Origin: Enterobacter cancerogenus
GTDB taxonomy: Bacteria; Pseudomonadota; Gammaproteobacteria; Enterobacterales; Enterobacteriaceae
Assembly (NCBI RefSeq): GCF_019047785.1
Contig: NZ_CP077290.1
Span: 1,550,001 to 1,614,000 of the forward strand
DNA length: 64,000 nucleotides
Direction of reading: 5' to 3'
The translations under genes and the position numbers were made by a program. Shown piece by piece: positions 44,554-59,077 of this stretch. The notes under the pieces were generated by a model. The model was not told the origin of the DNA. It did not search any database and saw nothing but the letters and a program-made list of their open reading frames with translations. Positions within the stretch are counted from its first letter, which is position 1. Each line of letters opens with the position of its first letter.

Positions 44554-45177
44554 TCAATTACGATGGGTCAAAACGGAGTCGACTAAGCCGTACTCAACTG
44601 CCTCTGGTGCAGAGAGGAAGCGATCGCGCTCGGTATCGCGCTCGATCTGCTCAAGAGATTGACCCGTATGCTGCGCCATAAGTTCATTCATGCGCGCTTT
44701 TACTTTCAGAATTTCGCGGGCGTGGATTTCAATATCCGTTGCCTGACCCTGGTAGCCGCCCAGCGGCTGGTGGATCATTACGCGGGAATTTGGCAGGCAG
44801 AAACGCTTACCTTTGGCACCCGCGGTGAGCAGGAATGCCCCCATGGATGCTGCCTGACCCATACAAATGGTGCTTACATCCGGCTTGATAAATTGCATGG
44901 TGTCATAAATGGACATCCCCGCCGTAATAACCCCGCCAGGCGAGTTAATGTACAGGTAGATGTCTTTTTCCGGGTTTTCCGCTTCCAGAAACAGCATCTG
45001 CGCCACGATCAGGTTAGCCATATGGTCTTCGACCTGGCCGGTCAGAAAGATAACGCGTTCCTTGAGCAGACGGGAATAGATATCAAAAGAACGCTCACCA
45101 CGTGAGGTCTGTTCAATAACCATTGGCACCAGAGCCATATGGGGTGCAAAGTTATCTCGTTCGCCACTGTATGACAT
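44554..45177 (-). CDS. clpP: ClpP, ATP-dependent Clp protease proteolytic subunit
   Basis: A 207-residue serine peptidase forming the 14-mer chamber used by ClpX and ClpA. The catalytic Ser is in [12 protein letters not shown], the His in [12 protein letters not shown] and the Asp in [10 protein letters not shown] short N-terminal propeptide (to near MALVPMV) is expected to be autoprocessed. It has the same neighbours as in E. coli (tig upstream, clpX downstream). Confidence 0.98.
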   Translation of the reverse strand: MSYSGERDNFAPHMALVPMVIEQTSRGERSFDIYSRLLKERVIFLTGQVEDHMANLIVAQMLFLEAENPEKDIYLYINSPGGVITAGMSIYDTMQFIKPDVSTICMGQAASMGAFLLTAGAKGKRFCLPNSRVMIHQPLGGYQGQATDIEIHAREILKVKARMNELMAQHTGQSLEQIERDTERDRFLSAPEAVEYGLVDSVLTHRN

Positions 45178-45373
45178 GTCCGTCTCCTGGATCTAAATTG
45201 AAAACACCTGCTGTACTGATTGTAACCTCATGGACGGATTATCAGCCAGTCTCATTGATCGTGATTACATACTTATGGGGTTCGCAGTGCTCTATTTCAA
45301 GCATAACAACCTTTTGTTGATACGCTATCACTGAAAGGGCGTTTTCGCACTCTTCCTGGCCTATCGCTGCGAT

Positions 45374-45409
45374 AAAAAAAACCCGCCGCCGTGAGGCAAC
45401 GGGTTTTTT
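45374..45409. terminator. Terminator of tig
   Basis: A- and T-flanked hairpin, on the minus strand AAAACCCG...CGGGTTTT with an inner GCC/GGC pairing and seven T residues. It lies 27 bp after the tig stop. Confidence 0.88.
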
Positions 45410-45436
45410 GTTCAAACTTTAAACGTTGAGGCGAAA

Positions 45437-46744
<1,308 letters not shown>

Positions 46745-46933
46745 TCAAAAAAATCACAGTGCTCGGTCAACTCTGAATCTGTCTGTTTTACCGGGATGCT
46801 CTCTCAATGTGCAGATTTACATTCCCTGTCGCCAGAATCATCCCGAAGACATTCAATAAGACGCGGCATTATAGCGGCATCACTTAGGTGAGTCGAGAAC
46901 GGTTGGGGCATGTTGCTGCGGCTTTTTTCACAC

Positions 46934-46957
46934 TTTAAGGCTATTTTTAGCCTTAAA
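46934..46957. repeat. Perfect AU-rich hairpin upstream of tig
   Basis: Ten-base stem TTTAAGGCTA / TAGCCTTAAA with loop TTTT, about 200 bp upstream of tig. It has T-runs on both sides and may be a second bolA terminator or a regulatory fold. Confidence 0.55.
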
Positions 46958-46988
46958 AATGCGCCATGCGCTCAAAACTCAGACAAAA

Positions 46989-47012
46989 CAAAACGGCCCG
47001 AAGGCCGTTTTG
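46989..47012 (-). terminator. Terminator of bolA
   Basis: Perfect ten-base stem CAAAACGGCC / GGCCGTTTTG with loop CGAA, followed on the minus strand by TTTTGTCT. It begins 55 bp after bolA. Confidence 0.85.
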
Positions 47013-47067
47013 ACGAAATCTTTAAGCAACATACTGGAAAAACTCCAGCGGTTGCAAATCCGATTTA

Positions 47068-47385
47068 TCAGGCTATGCTGCCCGCACCGCGACAGGGAGG
47101 TGAGGCAAAGACCGTATCCTGCAGGCCTTCCCATTCCTTAATGGTATAGGTGTGCAATGCCAGCGCATGTACGGTTGTGGAGAGTTCATCCGTCAGGGTA
47201 CTGTAGATTAAGCGATGACGATTCAGGAAGCGCTCTCCCGTGAAACGATCGCTCACCAACACCACTTTGAAGTGGCTTTCAGAACCTGCCGGTACGTTAT
47301 GACGATAGCTTTCGTCGACGACTTCGAGGAACACAGGGTTAAACGCTGCCCTTAGTTTTTCTTCTATCTGTTCACGTATCATCAT
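47068..47385 (-). CDS. bolA: BolA, stress-induced morphogene regulator
   Basis: A 105-residue BolA protein almost identical to E. coli ([47 protein letters not shown]). It has the class II KH-like fold and binds DNA and, with monothiol glutaredoxin, an Fe-S cluster through the conserved His residues. It is divergent from yajG and upstream of tig, as in E. coli. ATG at 47385 follows GGAGTAATTTC. Confidence 0.97.
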   Translation of the reverse strand: MMIREQIEEKLRAAFNPVFLEVVDESYRHNVPAGSESHFKVVLVSDRFTGERFLNRHRLIYSTLTDELSTTVHALALHTYTIKEWEGLQDTVFASPPCRGAGSIA

Positions 47386-47690
47386 GAAATTACTCCTCCG
47401 ACAACGCTAAGATGTCACCCATCCCTTTAAATATTAGCCGCTTTTACCGTTTCCATTACACCTTGACAACAAATATTTAGCTTTCATCCGATTTTCTCAG
47501 TCAAACGAATGAAGTTAACGATGAGACTCATGCGATTTGCCCATAACGGGCGGAGAAAAGCGGTGGGCCGGTTAGTTTTCGGACAAGGCGATGAATTTAC
47601 ATGCGTTGACCACTTCCCCTCGCCGTTGGCAATGTTATGATGGCGACAAATTCTCTCTCTAAATGCTTACGATCCGTTGAGAACCTCAAA
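47386..47690. other. Divergent promoter region of bolA and yajG
   Basis: 305 bp without a gene. A TTGACA hexamer lies at 47463-47468 on the plus strand with no good -10 at normal spacing. The bolA stationary-phase promoters should be here but were not pinned down by eye. Confidence 0.45.
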
Positions 47691-48269
47691 ATGTTAAAAA
47701 AAATCTTCTTTCCGTTGGTAGCACTTTTCATGCTGGCAGGCTGCGCAACCCCGCCAACGACCATTGATGTGACGCCAAAAATTACCCTTCCTCAGCAAGA
47801 CCCGAGCCTGATGGGCGTGACGATCAGCATTAACGGTGCCGACCAGCGTCAGGATCAAGCCCTGGCGAAAGTGACCCGTGATAACCAGCAGGTTACGCTG
47901 ACCGCCTCCCGCGACCTGCGCTTCCTGCTGCAGGAAGTGCTTGAGAAGCAGATGACCGCACGCGGTTACATGGTTGGCCCAAGCGGCGCGGTGGATCTGC
48001 AGATCATCGTGAACAACCTGTACGCTGACGTTTCCCAGGGGAACGTGCGCTACAACATTGCCACCAAAGCTGACATCGCGATCATCGCAACGGCGAAGAA
48101 TGGCAACAAGCTGAACAAAAACTACCGTGCCAGCTACTCCGTTGAAGGCGCTTTCCAGGCCTCCAACAAAAACATTGCTGACGCGGTTAACAGCGTGCTG
48201 ACTGACACCATTGCCGATATGGCTCAGGACACCAGCATCCACGAGTTTATCAAGCAGAACGCACGTTAA
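47691..48269 (+). CDS. yajG: YajG, outer-membrane lipoprotein
   Basis: A 192-residue lipoprotein with signal MLKKIFFPLVALFMLAGC (lipobox LAGC, Cys18; Ala follows, predicting outer-membrane sorting) and the DUF1092/YajG beta-rich domain. Length equals K-12. Function is unknown, but it is co-transcribed with ampG, 46 bp downstream, so a link to the envelope or muropeptide cycle is possible. The ATG at 47691 is set by the signal peptide. Confidence 0.94.
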   Translation: MLKKIFFPLVALFMLAGCATPPTTIDVTPKITLPQQDPSLMGVTISINGADQRQDQALAKVTRDNQQVTLTASRDLRFLLQEVLEKQMTARGYMVGPSGAVDLQIIVNNLYADVSQGNVRYNIATKADIAIIATAKNGNKLNKNYRASYSVEGAFQASNKNIADAVNSVLTDTIADMAQDTSIHEFIKQNAR

Positions 48270-48278
48270 TCCTGCCCA

Positions 48279-48303
48279 CTGACCCGGCGGTTAGCCGGGT
48301 CAG
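48279..48303 (+). terminator. Hairpin between yajG and ampG
   Basis: Perfect ten-base stem CTGACCCGGC / GCCGGGTCAG with loop GGTTA and no T-tract. It ends 12 bases before the ampG ATG, so it may reduce or tune ampG expression rather than terminate fully. Confidence 0.6.
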
Positions 48304-48315
48304 ACTTAGAAGAAC

Positions 48316-49791
48316 ATGTCGAGTCACTACTTACGCATTTTCCAGCAGCCTAAATCAGCTATCTTGCTGATCCTCGGTTTCGCCTCCGGTTTACCGCTCG
48401 CGCTCACGTCAGGCACGCTGCAAGCCTGGATGACCGTTGAGAACATCGATCTTAAAACCATTGGTTTCTTCTCGCTCGTGGGCCAGGCCTACGTGTTTAA
48501 ATTCCTGTGGTCGCCGGTCATGGACCGCTATACGCCACCGTTCCTGGGGCGTCGTCGCGGCTGGTTGGTCATCACTCAGATTCTGCTGCTGCTGGCCATC
48601 GCCGGTATGGGCTTCCTGGAGCCGACAACGCAGCTGCGCTGGATGGCCGCGCTGGCGGTGGTTATCGCCTTCTGCTCCGCGTCGCAGGATATCGTTTTTG
48701 ATGCCTGGAAAACGGACGTCTTACCTGCCGAAGAACGTGGGGCGGGAGCCGCCATCAGCGTGTTGGGTTATCGGCTGGGGATGCTCGTGTCCGGTGGGCT
48801 GGCGCTCTGGCTGGCCGACCGCTACCTTGGCTGGCAGGGCATGTACTGGCTGATGGCCGCCCTGCTGATCCCCTGCATCATCGCGACCCTGCTTGCGCCC
48901 GAACCGAGCGATGTGATCCCGGTTCCACGCTCGCTGGAACAGGCCGTTGCCGAACCGCTGCGTGATTTCTTTGGCCGTAACAATGCCTGGCTCATCCTTC
49001 TGCTGATTGTCCTTTATAAGCTGGGCGATGCGTTTGCTATGAGCCTGACGACCACCTTCCTGATCCGCGGCGTTGGCTTTGATGCCGGTGAAGTTGGCGT
49101 GGTGAATAAAACGCTGGGGCTGTTTGCGACCATCCTCGGCGCGCTGTATGGCGGCGTCCTGATGCAGCGCCTGAGCCTGTTCCGCGCCCTTCTGATCTTC
49201 GGCATCCTGCAAGGGGCATCGAACGCGGGTTACTGGCTGCTTTCCATCACTGACAAACATATGATCAGCATGGCGACCGCGGTGTTCTTTGAAAACCTCT
49301 GCGGCGGAATGGGAACCGCGGCCTTTGTCGCTCTGCTCATGACCCTGTGCAACAAGTCGTTTTCCGCCACGCAATTCGCCCTGCTCTCGGCGCTCTCCGC
49401 CGTGGGCCGCGTTTATGTCGGGCCCATTGCGGGCTGGTTTGTTGAAGCGCACGGCTGGCCGACGTTTTATCTCTTCTCCGTGGTGGCTGCCGTACCCGGA
49501 ATATTACTGCTGCTGGTGTGTCGCCGGACGCTGGAATATACCCAGCGGACAGACCACTTTATGCCGCGCACCGAATACCATCGCGTCTACCGTTTTGCAT
49601 TACGTCTGTTAATGGTGGGCTGTCTTGCGCTGGTACTGTGGCTTGCAGTACTGATTATCAACGCCACAACCGCGTTGTCACTTCCCTTTGATACCCTTCT
49701 GTTGGACGTGGGTGCGCTGCTGGCCGTTGCCGGGATCCTCCTCGGCGGCATGCTTGATTTCCTGGCATTGCGTAAAACGCAGATGACCTGA
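48316..49791 (+). CDS. ampG: AmpG, anhydro-muropeptide permease
   Basis: A 491-residue major-facilitator permease of the inner membrane with about 14 spans that imports GlcNAc-anhydroMurNAc peptides for cell-wall recycling. The N terminus (QQPKSAILLILGFASGLPLALT, with SGTLQAWMT) and DRYTPPFLGRRRGW are diagnostic. In species with inducible AmpC the imported muropeptides drive AmpR activation, so AmpG is required for beta-lactamase induction; ampR-ampC is not in this window. It follows yajG as in E. coli. Confidence 0.97.
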   Translation: MSSHYLRIFQQPKSAILLILGFASGLPLALTSGTLQAWMTVENIDLKTIGFFSLVGQAYVFKFLWSPVMDRYTPPFLGRRRGWLVITQILLLLAIAGMGFLEPTTQLRWMAALAVVIAFCSASQDIVFDAWKTDVLPAEERGAGAAISVLGYRLGMLVSGGLALWLADRYLGWQGMYWLMAALLIPCIIATLLAPEPSDVIPVPRSLEQAVAEPLRDFFGRNNAWLILLLIVLYKLGDAFAMSLTTTFLIRGVGFDAGEVGVVNKTLGLFATILGALYGGVLMQRLSLFRALLIFGILQGASNAGYWLLSITDKHMISMATAVFFENLCGGMGTAAFVALLMTLCNKSFSATQFALLSALSAVGRVYVGPIAGWFVEAHGWPTFYLFSVVAAVPGILLLLVCRRTLEYTQRTDHFMPRTEYHRVYRFALRLLMVGCLALVLWLAVLIINATTALSLPFDTLLLDVGALLAVAGILLGGMLDFLALRKTQMT

Positions 49792-50270
49792 AGAAAAAAG
49801 CGAAAGGTTATTTCCCGTTGTAATCACGAGGCGAAATTATAACGGTGAAATAACCGACGGCGGCTAAAAAAAATATTTGTTGTTTTGTGCGGGATAGTTT
49901 TCGGAAATTATTGGAGCCGAATCCGAAACGCTATTTTCCGTTAACCGATTCAGCATTTGAAAGATTGATTTTTCGTTTTTTAAATGTCTTTATATTGATA
50001 ATTAATTGTTAATTTTTTGTATATTTTTGACAATGGTTATACCAATTGCCCCTTTTGAGCTATGCTTGGGGATTCTTTCGTAATAAAGCCCGTGGCACGC
50101 GGCTTCTGTCTTAAAAAGCGACACAATCTGCAACACTTGTGACATGCACGGCAGAACCCGGTAACACCTTCCTGACACAGCCCTAATGATGTTTACAGTA
50201 ATGTAACCTTCCCGTAAAATGCCCCCACACTTTAAACGCCACCAGACTCCCGTGGAATTGAGGTCGTTAA
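49792..50270. other. Upstream regulatory region of cyoABCDE
   Basis: 479 bp without a gene, AT-rich between about 49850 and 50040. It holds an ArcA-type direct repeat (49995-50016) and the cyo promoter; a GAGG ribosome site precedes cyoA. No RNA gene was recognised. Confidence 0.6.
49995..50016. promoter_or_regulatory. ArcA-type direct repeat upstream of cyoA
   Basis: Two adjacent 11-base units, TTGATAATTAA and TTGTTAATTTT (8 of 11 bases equal), with the 10-11 bp periodicity of ArcA direct repeats (consensus TGTTAATTA). cyo is repressed by ArcA in E. coli. Confidence 0.5.
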
Positions 50271-53829
<3,559 letters not shown>

Positions 53830-53830
<1 letters not shown>

Positions 53831-54156
53831 TGAGTCATTCAAACGATCATGGCGCTTCCCACGGTAGCGTAAAAACCTACATGACAGGTTTCATCCTGTC
53901 GATCATCCTCACGGTGATCCCGTTCTGGATGGTGATGAGCGGTTCTGCGTCTAAGCCGGTTATTCTGGGTGCAATCCTGGTGACCGCGGTGATTCAGATT
54001 CTGGTGCATCTGGTTTGCTTCCTGCACATGAACACCAAGTCCGATGAAGGCTGGAATATGACCGCCTTTATCTTTACCGTGATTATCATCGCTATCCTGG
54101 TAGTCGGTTCCATCTGGATTATGTGGAACCTCAACTACAACATGATGGTTCACTAA
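53830..54156 (+). CDS. cyoD: CyoD, cytochrome bo3 quinol oxidase subunit IV
   Basis: A 109-residue three-span subunit beginning [18 protein letters not shown], with [10 protein letters not shown] in the middle. It assists assembly of CuB and the heme sites. The ATG at 53830 overlaps the cyoC stop; the longer frame from 53749 lies within cyoC. Confidence 0.97.
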
Positions 54157-54167
54157 GAGCGGCGAGT

Positions 54168-55055
54168 ATGTTTAAGCAATACCTGCAAGTAACGAAACCA
54201 GGCATCATCTTTGGCAACCTGATCTCCGTGATCGGAGGGTTCCTGCTGGCCTCCAAAGGCAGCATCGATTACACCCTCTTTGCTTCCACGCTGGTGGGTG
54301 TGTCACTGGTTGTTGCGTCCGGTTGTGTATTTAACAATTACATCGACATGGATATCGACAAGAAGATGGAGAGGACCAAAAATCGGGTGCTGGTGAAAGG
54401 CCTGATCGCCCCTTCCGTCTCGCTGGTGTACGCCACCTTGCTGGGTATTGCTGGCTTTATGCTGCTGTGGTTTGGTGCTAACCCGCTGGCCTGCTGGCTG
54501 GGGGTGATGGGGTTCGTGGTATATGTGGGCGTTTATAGCCTGTATATGAAACGTCACTCCGTCTACGGCACGCTGATTGGTTCACTCTCCGGCGCTGCGC
54601 CGCCGGTGATTGGCTACTGCGCCGTCACAAACGAGTTCGACAGCGGTGCGCTCATCCTGCTGGCTATCTTTAGCCTGTGGCAGATGCCGCACTCCTATGC
54701 CATCGCGATTTTCCGCTTTAAGGATTATCAGGCAGCGAACATCCCGGTTCTGCCGGTTGTGAAAGGCATTTCAGTGGCCAAGAACCATATCACGCTCTAC
54801 ATCATCGCTTTTGCCGTGGCAACGCTGATGCTCTCTCTGGGCGGTTACGCTGGATACAAATATCTGGTGGTGGCCGCTGCGGTGAGCGTCTGGTGGCTCG
54901 GCATGGCGCTGCGTGGTTACAAAGTGGAAGATGATAAAGTCTGGGCGCGCAAGCTGTTCGGCTTCTCCATCATCGCCATTACCGCACTCAGCGTGATGAT
55001 GTCCGTGGACTTCATGGTACCGGATTCACACAGCCTGCTGACATACGTCTGGTAA
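54168..55055 (+). CDS. cyoE: CyoE, protoheme IX farnesyltransferase (heme O synthase)
   Basis: A 295-residue UbiA-family membrane prenyltransferase attaching a farnesyl group to heme b to make heme O for CyoB. The first Asp-rich motif [18 protein letters not shown] (near 60-77) and the second conserved loop [20 protein letters not shown] are visible; nine spans. It ends cyoABCDE, 12 bp after cyoD, and a bidirectional terminator follows. In E. coli yajR is next; here fucU replaces it. Confidence 0.97.
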   Translation: MFKQYLQVTKPGIIFGNLISVIGGFLLASKGSIDYTLFASTLVGVSLVVASGCVFNNYIDMDIDKKMERTKNRVLVKGLIAPSVSLVYATLLGIAGFMLLWFGANPLACWLGVMGFVVYVGVYSLYMKRHSVYGTLIGSLSGAAPPVIGYCAVTNEFDSGALILLAIFSLWQMPHSYAIAIFRFKDYQAANIPVLPVVKGISVAKNHITLYIIAFAVATLMLSLGGYAGYKYLVVAAAVSVWWLGMALRGYKVEDDKVWARKLFGFSIIAITALSVMMSVDFMVPDSHSLLTYVW

Positions 55056-55068
55056 GTGTGCTGAATTG

Positions 55069-55095
55069 AAAAAGCCGGGTTGAACCCGGCTTTTT
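55069..55095. terminator. Bidirectional terminator of cyoE and fucU
   Basis: Stem AAAAAGCCGGGT / ACCCGGCTTTTT with a three-base loop and T-runs on both sides. Seven T residues run to 55097, so the tract extends into the fucU stop codon (55096-55098). Confidence 0.92.
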
Positions 55096-55524
55096 TTATG
55101 CCTGCGGCGTCACGCCTTTCTTCAGTAAAATATTGCCGTACTTCGCCGTCTCGCCCGTCACGACGATGGCAAATGCCTGCTGCGCCCGTTGGTAAAACGC
55201 GTAACGGTCGATGCGCACGATCCCCTCCCCTTCTTCGTTGCCGAATAATGCCTGGCAGTACCGCGCCTCTACCGCACCATCAAGCGTATCCCCTTCCACG
55301 GGTGCCATCATCACCAGCGGTGGCGCATAGCTGTCGAGTTCAAAAAGCGGGATGACGGCAGCCAGTAACTCGCTCACCTGCAGGCCGTCGGCGCGAATAA
55401 CCTCTGGCCCGAGGCTGTGCGCGGGAAAATGGGCGTCAGCAAAAATAATCTCATCTCCGTGCCCCATTTCTGCCAGGGTTTTAAGCAGCGCGGGTGAGAT
55501 CAGCGGTGATATCGTTTTAAGCAT
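55096..55524 (-). CDS. fucU: FucU, L-fucose mutarotase
   Basis: A 142-residue RbsD/FucU protein that interconverts alpha and beta L-fucose. The family core is seen as [18 protein letters not shown] (catalytic His near 22 and Asp near 30), and [19 protein letters not shown] near the C terminus. The ATG at 55524 lies eight bases inside the fucK end, indicating coupling. It is the last gene of fucI-fucK-fucU and uses the terminator shared with cyoE. Confidence 0.94.
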   Translation of the reverse strand: MLKTISPLISPALLKTLAEMGHGDEIIFADAHFPAHSLGPEVIRADGLQVSELLAAVIPLFELDSYAPPLVMMAPVEGDTLDGAVEARYCQALFGNEEGEGIVRIDRYAFYQRAQQAFAIVVTGETAKYGNILLKKGVTPQA

Positions 55525-56920
55525 GGTTTTTTCCCTCTGGATAAAAATAGCGGTAGCGATACTCCACGCAGGCGCGAGCCGCAACGGCACTGGCGGCCTC
55601 ACCGGTGCCCCACCAGCCGTACAAGGCCGCACCAAGCACCGTCGTTTCACCCTCATCAAGCACTTTAACCGGGATCCCGAGGGCATCAGCTTTAAGCTGA
55701 TTCCACAGCGCATTGCGGCTGCCACCGCCCACCAGCAGAAGCTCGCGCGCCGTAAACTGCGCGATGTCCTCCAGCGCGCCAAGGTTATCTTTCAGTCGCG
55801 CCGTCAGCCCCTCCAGCGCCGCGCGGTAAAAGTGGGCAGGCGTGGTGTTGAGCGTCACGCCCTGCCAGCCGGCGAGCGGGGAATCGAGCAGTTGCGTATT
55901 CATCGTCACCCCGTCCGCCCCCCTCGGCAGCTCCGCCACCTGAGAAAGGATGGTGTCCCAGCTCGTATCAGGAGACCAGAACAGTCTGCGGATCCACTCC
56001 AGCACGCCGGATGCCATGTATTGCGTGCCCGGATTAAACAGCCCCGGCTGGCTGTCCAGCTCACAGGTTGCCCCGGGATAGTGAATGAGCGACGCGGTGT
56101 TTACGCGCGACGTACGCGCCATCAGGATCTCCCAGGTCCCCGAAGAAAGAACCGCTTCATCAATCCCCGCCCCCGCGCCAAACAGCGCAAACTGCGTGTC
56201 ATGCCCGGCGGAGATCACCGGCACGCCGGGAGGCAACCCGAGCCGAGCCGCCGCGACGGGCTGCAGCTCGCCAATAACGTCACCGGGGTACACCAGCGCC
56301 GGGAAAAGCGAAGGCGATATCCCCGCCTTCGCGAGAATCGCTTCGCTGAACCGCTGCTGAGCGAGATCGAACATCTGGCTGGTACCCGCCATGGTGAAAT
56401 CGGTGGTCATTTTGCCCGTCAGGCGATGGTTGATCAGCGAGGAGATAAAGAGCCAGGCGTGGGCGCGCTGCAGCAGGTCGGGACGGTTTTCCCGCAGCCA
56501 CAGCACTTTGTATAACGTGTTAAAACTAAACTGCCCTACCCCGGTTATTCGCTGCAGCTCTGCCGGGGAGAAGCGTCGGGACGCATTTTCCATCACCGCG
56601 ACCGTGCGCGGGCATTTCCAGCTGATCACCGGGTAAAGCAGCTCTCCCGTCTCATCCACCAGCGCGCCATCCACCCCGAAGGTGGTGACGCTTATGCCGC
56701 ACAGCCGGTACGTACTCAGGACCGCGCCGATCGCCTGACAGCATTGGGCAAATCGCTGCATGATGGCGTCCAGCGACCACTGGTGCCATGCCGGATTTTC
56801 AGCCGCGCTTTCGCTGGCGTTTGCGACAGCCGCACGCGCCACAATCTTCCCGTCAGGATCGAGCGCAATGGCGCGCACGTTGGTCGCACCGCAGTCGAGA
56901 ACCAGAAAGCATTTTTTCAT
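55517..56920 (-). CDS. fucK: FucK, L-fuculokinase
   Basis: A 467-residue FGGY kinase that phosphorylates L-fuculose, and also D-ribulose, at C1. N-terminal ATPase motif [17 protein letters not shown] (6-22), active-site region [14 protein letters not shown], and C-terminal [18 protein letters not shown] (about 390-410) agree with E. coli FucK. The ATG at 56920 has TGGGGG upstream and is preferred over a GTG four codons earlier. It is 45 bp behind fucI. The aldolase gene fucA, which should act on its product, is not in the window. Confidence 0.93.
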   Translation of the reverse strand: MKKCFLVLDCGATNVRAIALDPDGKIVARAAVANASESAAENPAWHQWSLDAIMQRFAQCCQAIGAVLSTYRLCGISVTTFGVDGALVDETGELLYPVISWKCPRTVAVMENASRRFSPAELQRITGVGQFSFNTLYKVLWLRENRPDLLQRAHAWLFISSLINHRLTGKMTTDFTMAGTSQMFDLAQQRFSEAILAKAGISPSLFPALVYPGDVIGELQPVAAARLGLPPGVPVISAGHDTQFALFGAGAGIDEAVLSSGTWEILMARTSRVNTASLIHYPGATCELDSQPGLFNPGTQYMASGVLEWIRRLFWSPDTSWDTILSQVAELPRGADGVTMNTQLLDSPLAGWQGVTLNTTPAHFYRAALEGLTARLKDNLGALEDIAQFTARELLLVGGGSRNALWNQLKADALGIPVKVLDEGETTVLGAALYGWWGTGEAASAVAARACVEYRYRYFYPEGKNHA

Positions 56921-56965
56921 TATGGCCCCCACAGGTTGCCCGCCCGGACAGGCGGGCAGTCAGGG

Positions 56966-58744
56966 TTAACGTTTGTACAGCGGTCCGTAGTTTTCGCAGG
57001 CGCGATAGTCCTGCCCTTCGACGTCCATTCCGTGCGCACCCCAGGCCGTCGGGCGGTAAATCTGCGCGTCCGGCACGTTATGCATGCACACCGGAATACG
57101 CAGCATGGATGCCAGGGTGATGAAGTCGGCCCCGACGTGTCCCACGGTCAACACCCCGTGGTTCGCCCCCCAGTTTGCCATCACCGAATAGACATCGCTG
57201 AACGGGCCTTTCCCGGTAAGACGTGGCGCAAACCAGGTCGTCGGCCAGGTGGAGTCCGTACGCTTGTTCAATACGTCGTGCACCGCGTCGGGCAGATCGA
57301 CGCTCCAGCCTTCTGCGATTTGCAGTACCGGGCCAATGCCCTTAATGATATTCACCCGGGTCATGGTAAATGGCACGCCACCGCGGGTGAGGAAATGAGA
57401 CGAGAAGCCACCGCCGCGGAAATATTCATGCACTGCCGGACACCAGCGGGTCGCCGCGAGGCAGGCATCAGCCTCCTGCTGGGTCATCTCCCAGTGCGGC
57501 TTGAGGGTCGGTTTCCCGTCGGCATCTTTCTGCTCGGCCGTACCGTCGAGCGCAGCCGAACCGGAGTTAATCAGGTGGATAATGCCGTGCTCAGCAAGCC
57601 CGGTAAGCTTCTGGCCGGTCACACGCGCCACCGACTCCGGGGACCAGAAGGTGCGCACGTCGGCAAAAATTTGTGCCGTCCCCGTCATCAAATGGCCAAA
57701 CAGCATCGCCACGCCGTTCAGGCTGTCGTTTTCGGTTGCCACCAGGCAGGGCTGGCGAATGCCGTTCCAGTCGAAGGAGCTGTTGAGCAGCGCTTCTGCG
57801 GTATCGCCGTTCGGATAGTGATCCGTCCAGTGGCGCTGCCCCTGGAAGCCGGAGACGATGGCGTTATAGCCCAGCGACTCCTCCACGCGTCCAGCATCGG
57901 CCAGCTTCGCGTTGCCCTGCATCATGTCGCGGATGCACATCGCCATCAGCAGGCTTTCGCGCAGGATCGCCGCGTTTTGCTGCTCATCGCGCCGATACTG
58001 CTGCGCATTTTTGTCCTCGCCAAAGCGGAAATGCGCGTTCGCCCAGCCCAGCGCCAGCTCAAGCTCCTGCTCATCGTAGATCTTATGATCGATGCGGCGA
58101 CGCAGTTCAGTCATGTCCACGGCCTGAACCTTCATGCCAAGCCAGGATTCAAAGAAGTTATGATCGACAATCGAGCCGGCAATCCCCATCGAGACGCCGC
58201 CGATGGAGAGATAGCTTTTCCCCTTCATGCTGGCAACCGCCAGGCCCGCCCGGGCGAAGCGCAGCAGTTTTTCTTCTACGTCAGCGGGGATACTCTCGTC
58301 CCCTGCGTCCTGCACGTTGTGACCATAGATCGAAAACGCCGGGATGCCCTTCTGGTTGTGCGCCGCCAGCGCCGCCGCCAGATACACCGCGCCGGGGCGC
58401 TCGGTGCCGTTAAAGCCCCAGATGGCTTTCGGACGCAGGGGATCCATATCAATGGTTTCGCTGCCATAACACCAGCAGGGCGTCACGGTTATCGTCAGGC
58501 CAACGTGCGAAGTGCTGAACTTCTCCTCACAGGCCGCCGACTCGGCCATACCGGCGATGCAGGTATCGGCAATCACGCATTCCACAGGCGTTCCGCAGGG
58601 ATGGCGGAGTTTTTCGCTCAACAGCGCCGCCGTTGCCTTCGCCATGTTCATGGTCTGCGCTTCCAGAGATTCGCGTACACCCAGCCGACGGCCATCGATA
58701 ACGGGTCGGATGCCAATACGGGGTAACGCTGTTTTTGTTTTCAT
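56966..58744 (-). CDS. fucI: FucI, L-fucose isomerase
   Basis: A 592-residue Mn2+-dependent aldose-ketose isomerase acting on L-fucose and D-arabinose. The N-terminal [21 protein letters not shown], the metal and substrate residues in [22 protein letters not shown] (Glu337 region) and WTDHYPNGD are recognisable, and length is as in E. coli (591). ATG at 58744 follows GAGGAAGGG. First gene of the minus-strand operon; its predicted promoter has a CRP site and operator upstream. fucP, fucA, fucO and fucR, its usual neighbours, are absent. Confidence 0.95.
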   Translation of the reverse strand: MKTKTALPRIGIRPVIDGRRLGVRESLEAQTMNMAKATAALLSEKLRHPCGTPVECVIADTCIAGMAESAACEEKFSTSHVGLTITVTPCWCYGSETIDMDPLRPKAIWGFNGTERPGAVYLAAALAAHNQKGIPAFSIYGHNVQDAGDESIPADVEEKLLRFARAGLAVASMKGKSYLSIGGVSMGIAGSIVDHNFFESWLGMKVQAVDMTELRRRIDHKIYDEQELELALGWANAHFRFGEDKNAQQYRRDEQQNAAILRESLLMAMCIRDMMQGNAKLADAGRVEESLGYNAIVSGFQGQRHWTDHYPNGDTAEALLNSSFDWNGIRQPCLVATENDSLNGVAMLFGHLMTGTAQIFADVRTFWSPESVARVTGQKLTGLAEHGIIHLINSGSAALDGTAEQKDADGKPTLKPHWEMTQQEADACLAATRWCPAVHEYFRGGGFSSHFLTRGGVPFTMTRVNIIKGIGPVLQIAEGWSVDLPDAVHDVLNKRTDSTWPTTWFAPRLTGKGPFSDVYSVMANWGANHGVLTVGHVGADFITLASMLRIPVCMHNVPDAQIYRPTAWGAHGMDVEGQDYRACENYGPLYKR

Positions 58745-58839
58745 AGCCCTTCCTCACGTTGGTTAACCTCTCCGTTTCATGGGGCGTAGCCGTACAAAAC
58801 GCGCATCGACAGCACCGTTGACCGAGAGATGTGAAATTT

Positions 58840-58855
58840 GCTAACTCGAATTAGC
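58840..58855. promoter_or_regulatory. Operator copy 1, GCTAAnTCGAnTTAGC
   Basis: GCTAACTCGAATTAGC, arms GCTAA / TTAGC around a central TCGA. It overlaps the predicted -10 and start of the fucI promoter, as a repressor site would. Confidence 0.75.
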
Positions 58856-58882
58856 TTAGGTTTCACACTGAAAACGAGACAA
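58853..58882 (-). promoter_or_regulatory. Predicted fucI promoter
   Basis: On the minus strand -35 TTGTCT (58877-58882), 18-base spacer, -10 TAAGCT (58853-58858). The start would be near 58846, placing the CRP site centre at about -61.5 and the operator at the start site. Confidence 0.55.
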
Positions 58883-58899
58883 GAGAATTGTGCAGGATC

Positions 58900-58915
58900 T
58901 GTGAGCAGTTTCACG
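58900..58915. promoter_or_regulatory. CRP site upstream of fucI
   Basis: TGTGAGCAGTTTCACG: perfect TGTGA, six bases, then TCACG (nine of ten conserved core bases). Its centre is about 61.5 bp from the inferred fucI start, a class I CRP position. Confidence 0.75.
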
Positions 58916-59077
58916 ATGAGTGGTCAAAATTCGATCGGCGTCAGGTATTACGATTCAGCAAAAATAGCATTATCGGTTATTTATCAATAGGTTAATAAAT
59001 TACCTTTGCACAGCGTCACAATTTGAATACAAATGATTTGGCTAAATTCTGACCCTAAAATAGCTTTTAAGGACGCA

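Noticed and set aside
56744..58726. 660-codon open frame antisense to fucI and the fucK start
   Set aside because: Shadow of fucI. It spans two genes and a gap, with no domain or ribosome site.
59005..59020. Second CRP-like site TTTGCACAGCGTCACA before the importer operon
   Set aside because: Only the TCACA half fits, and the distance to the likely -10 is not a usual CRP position.
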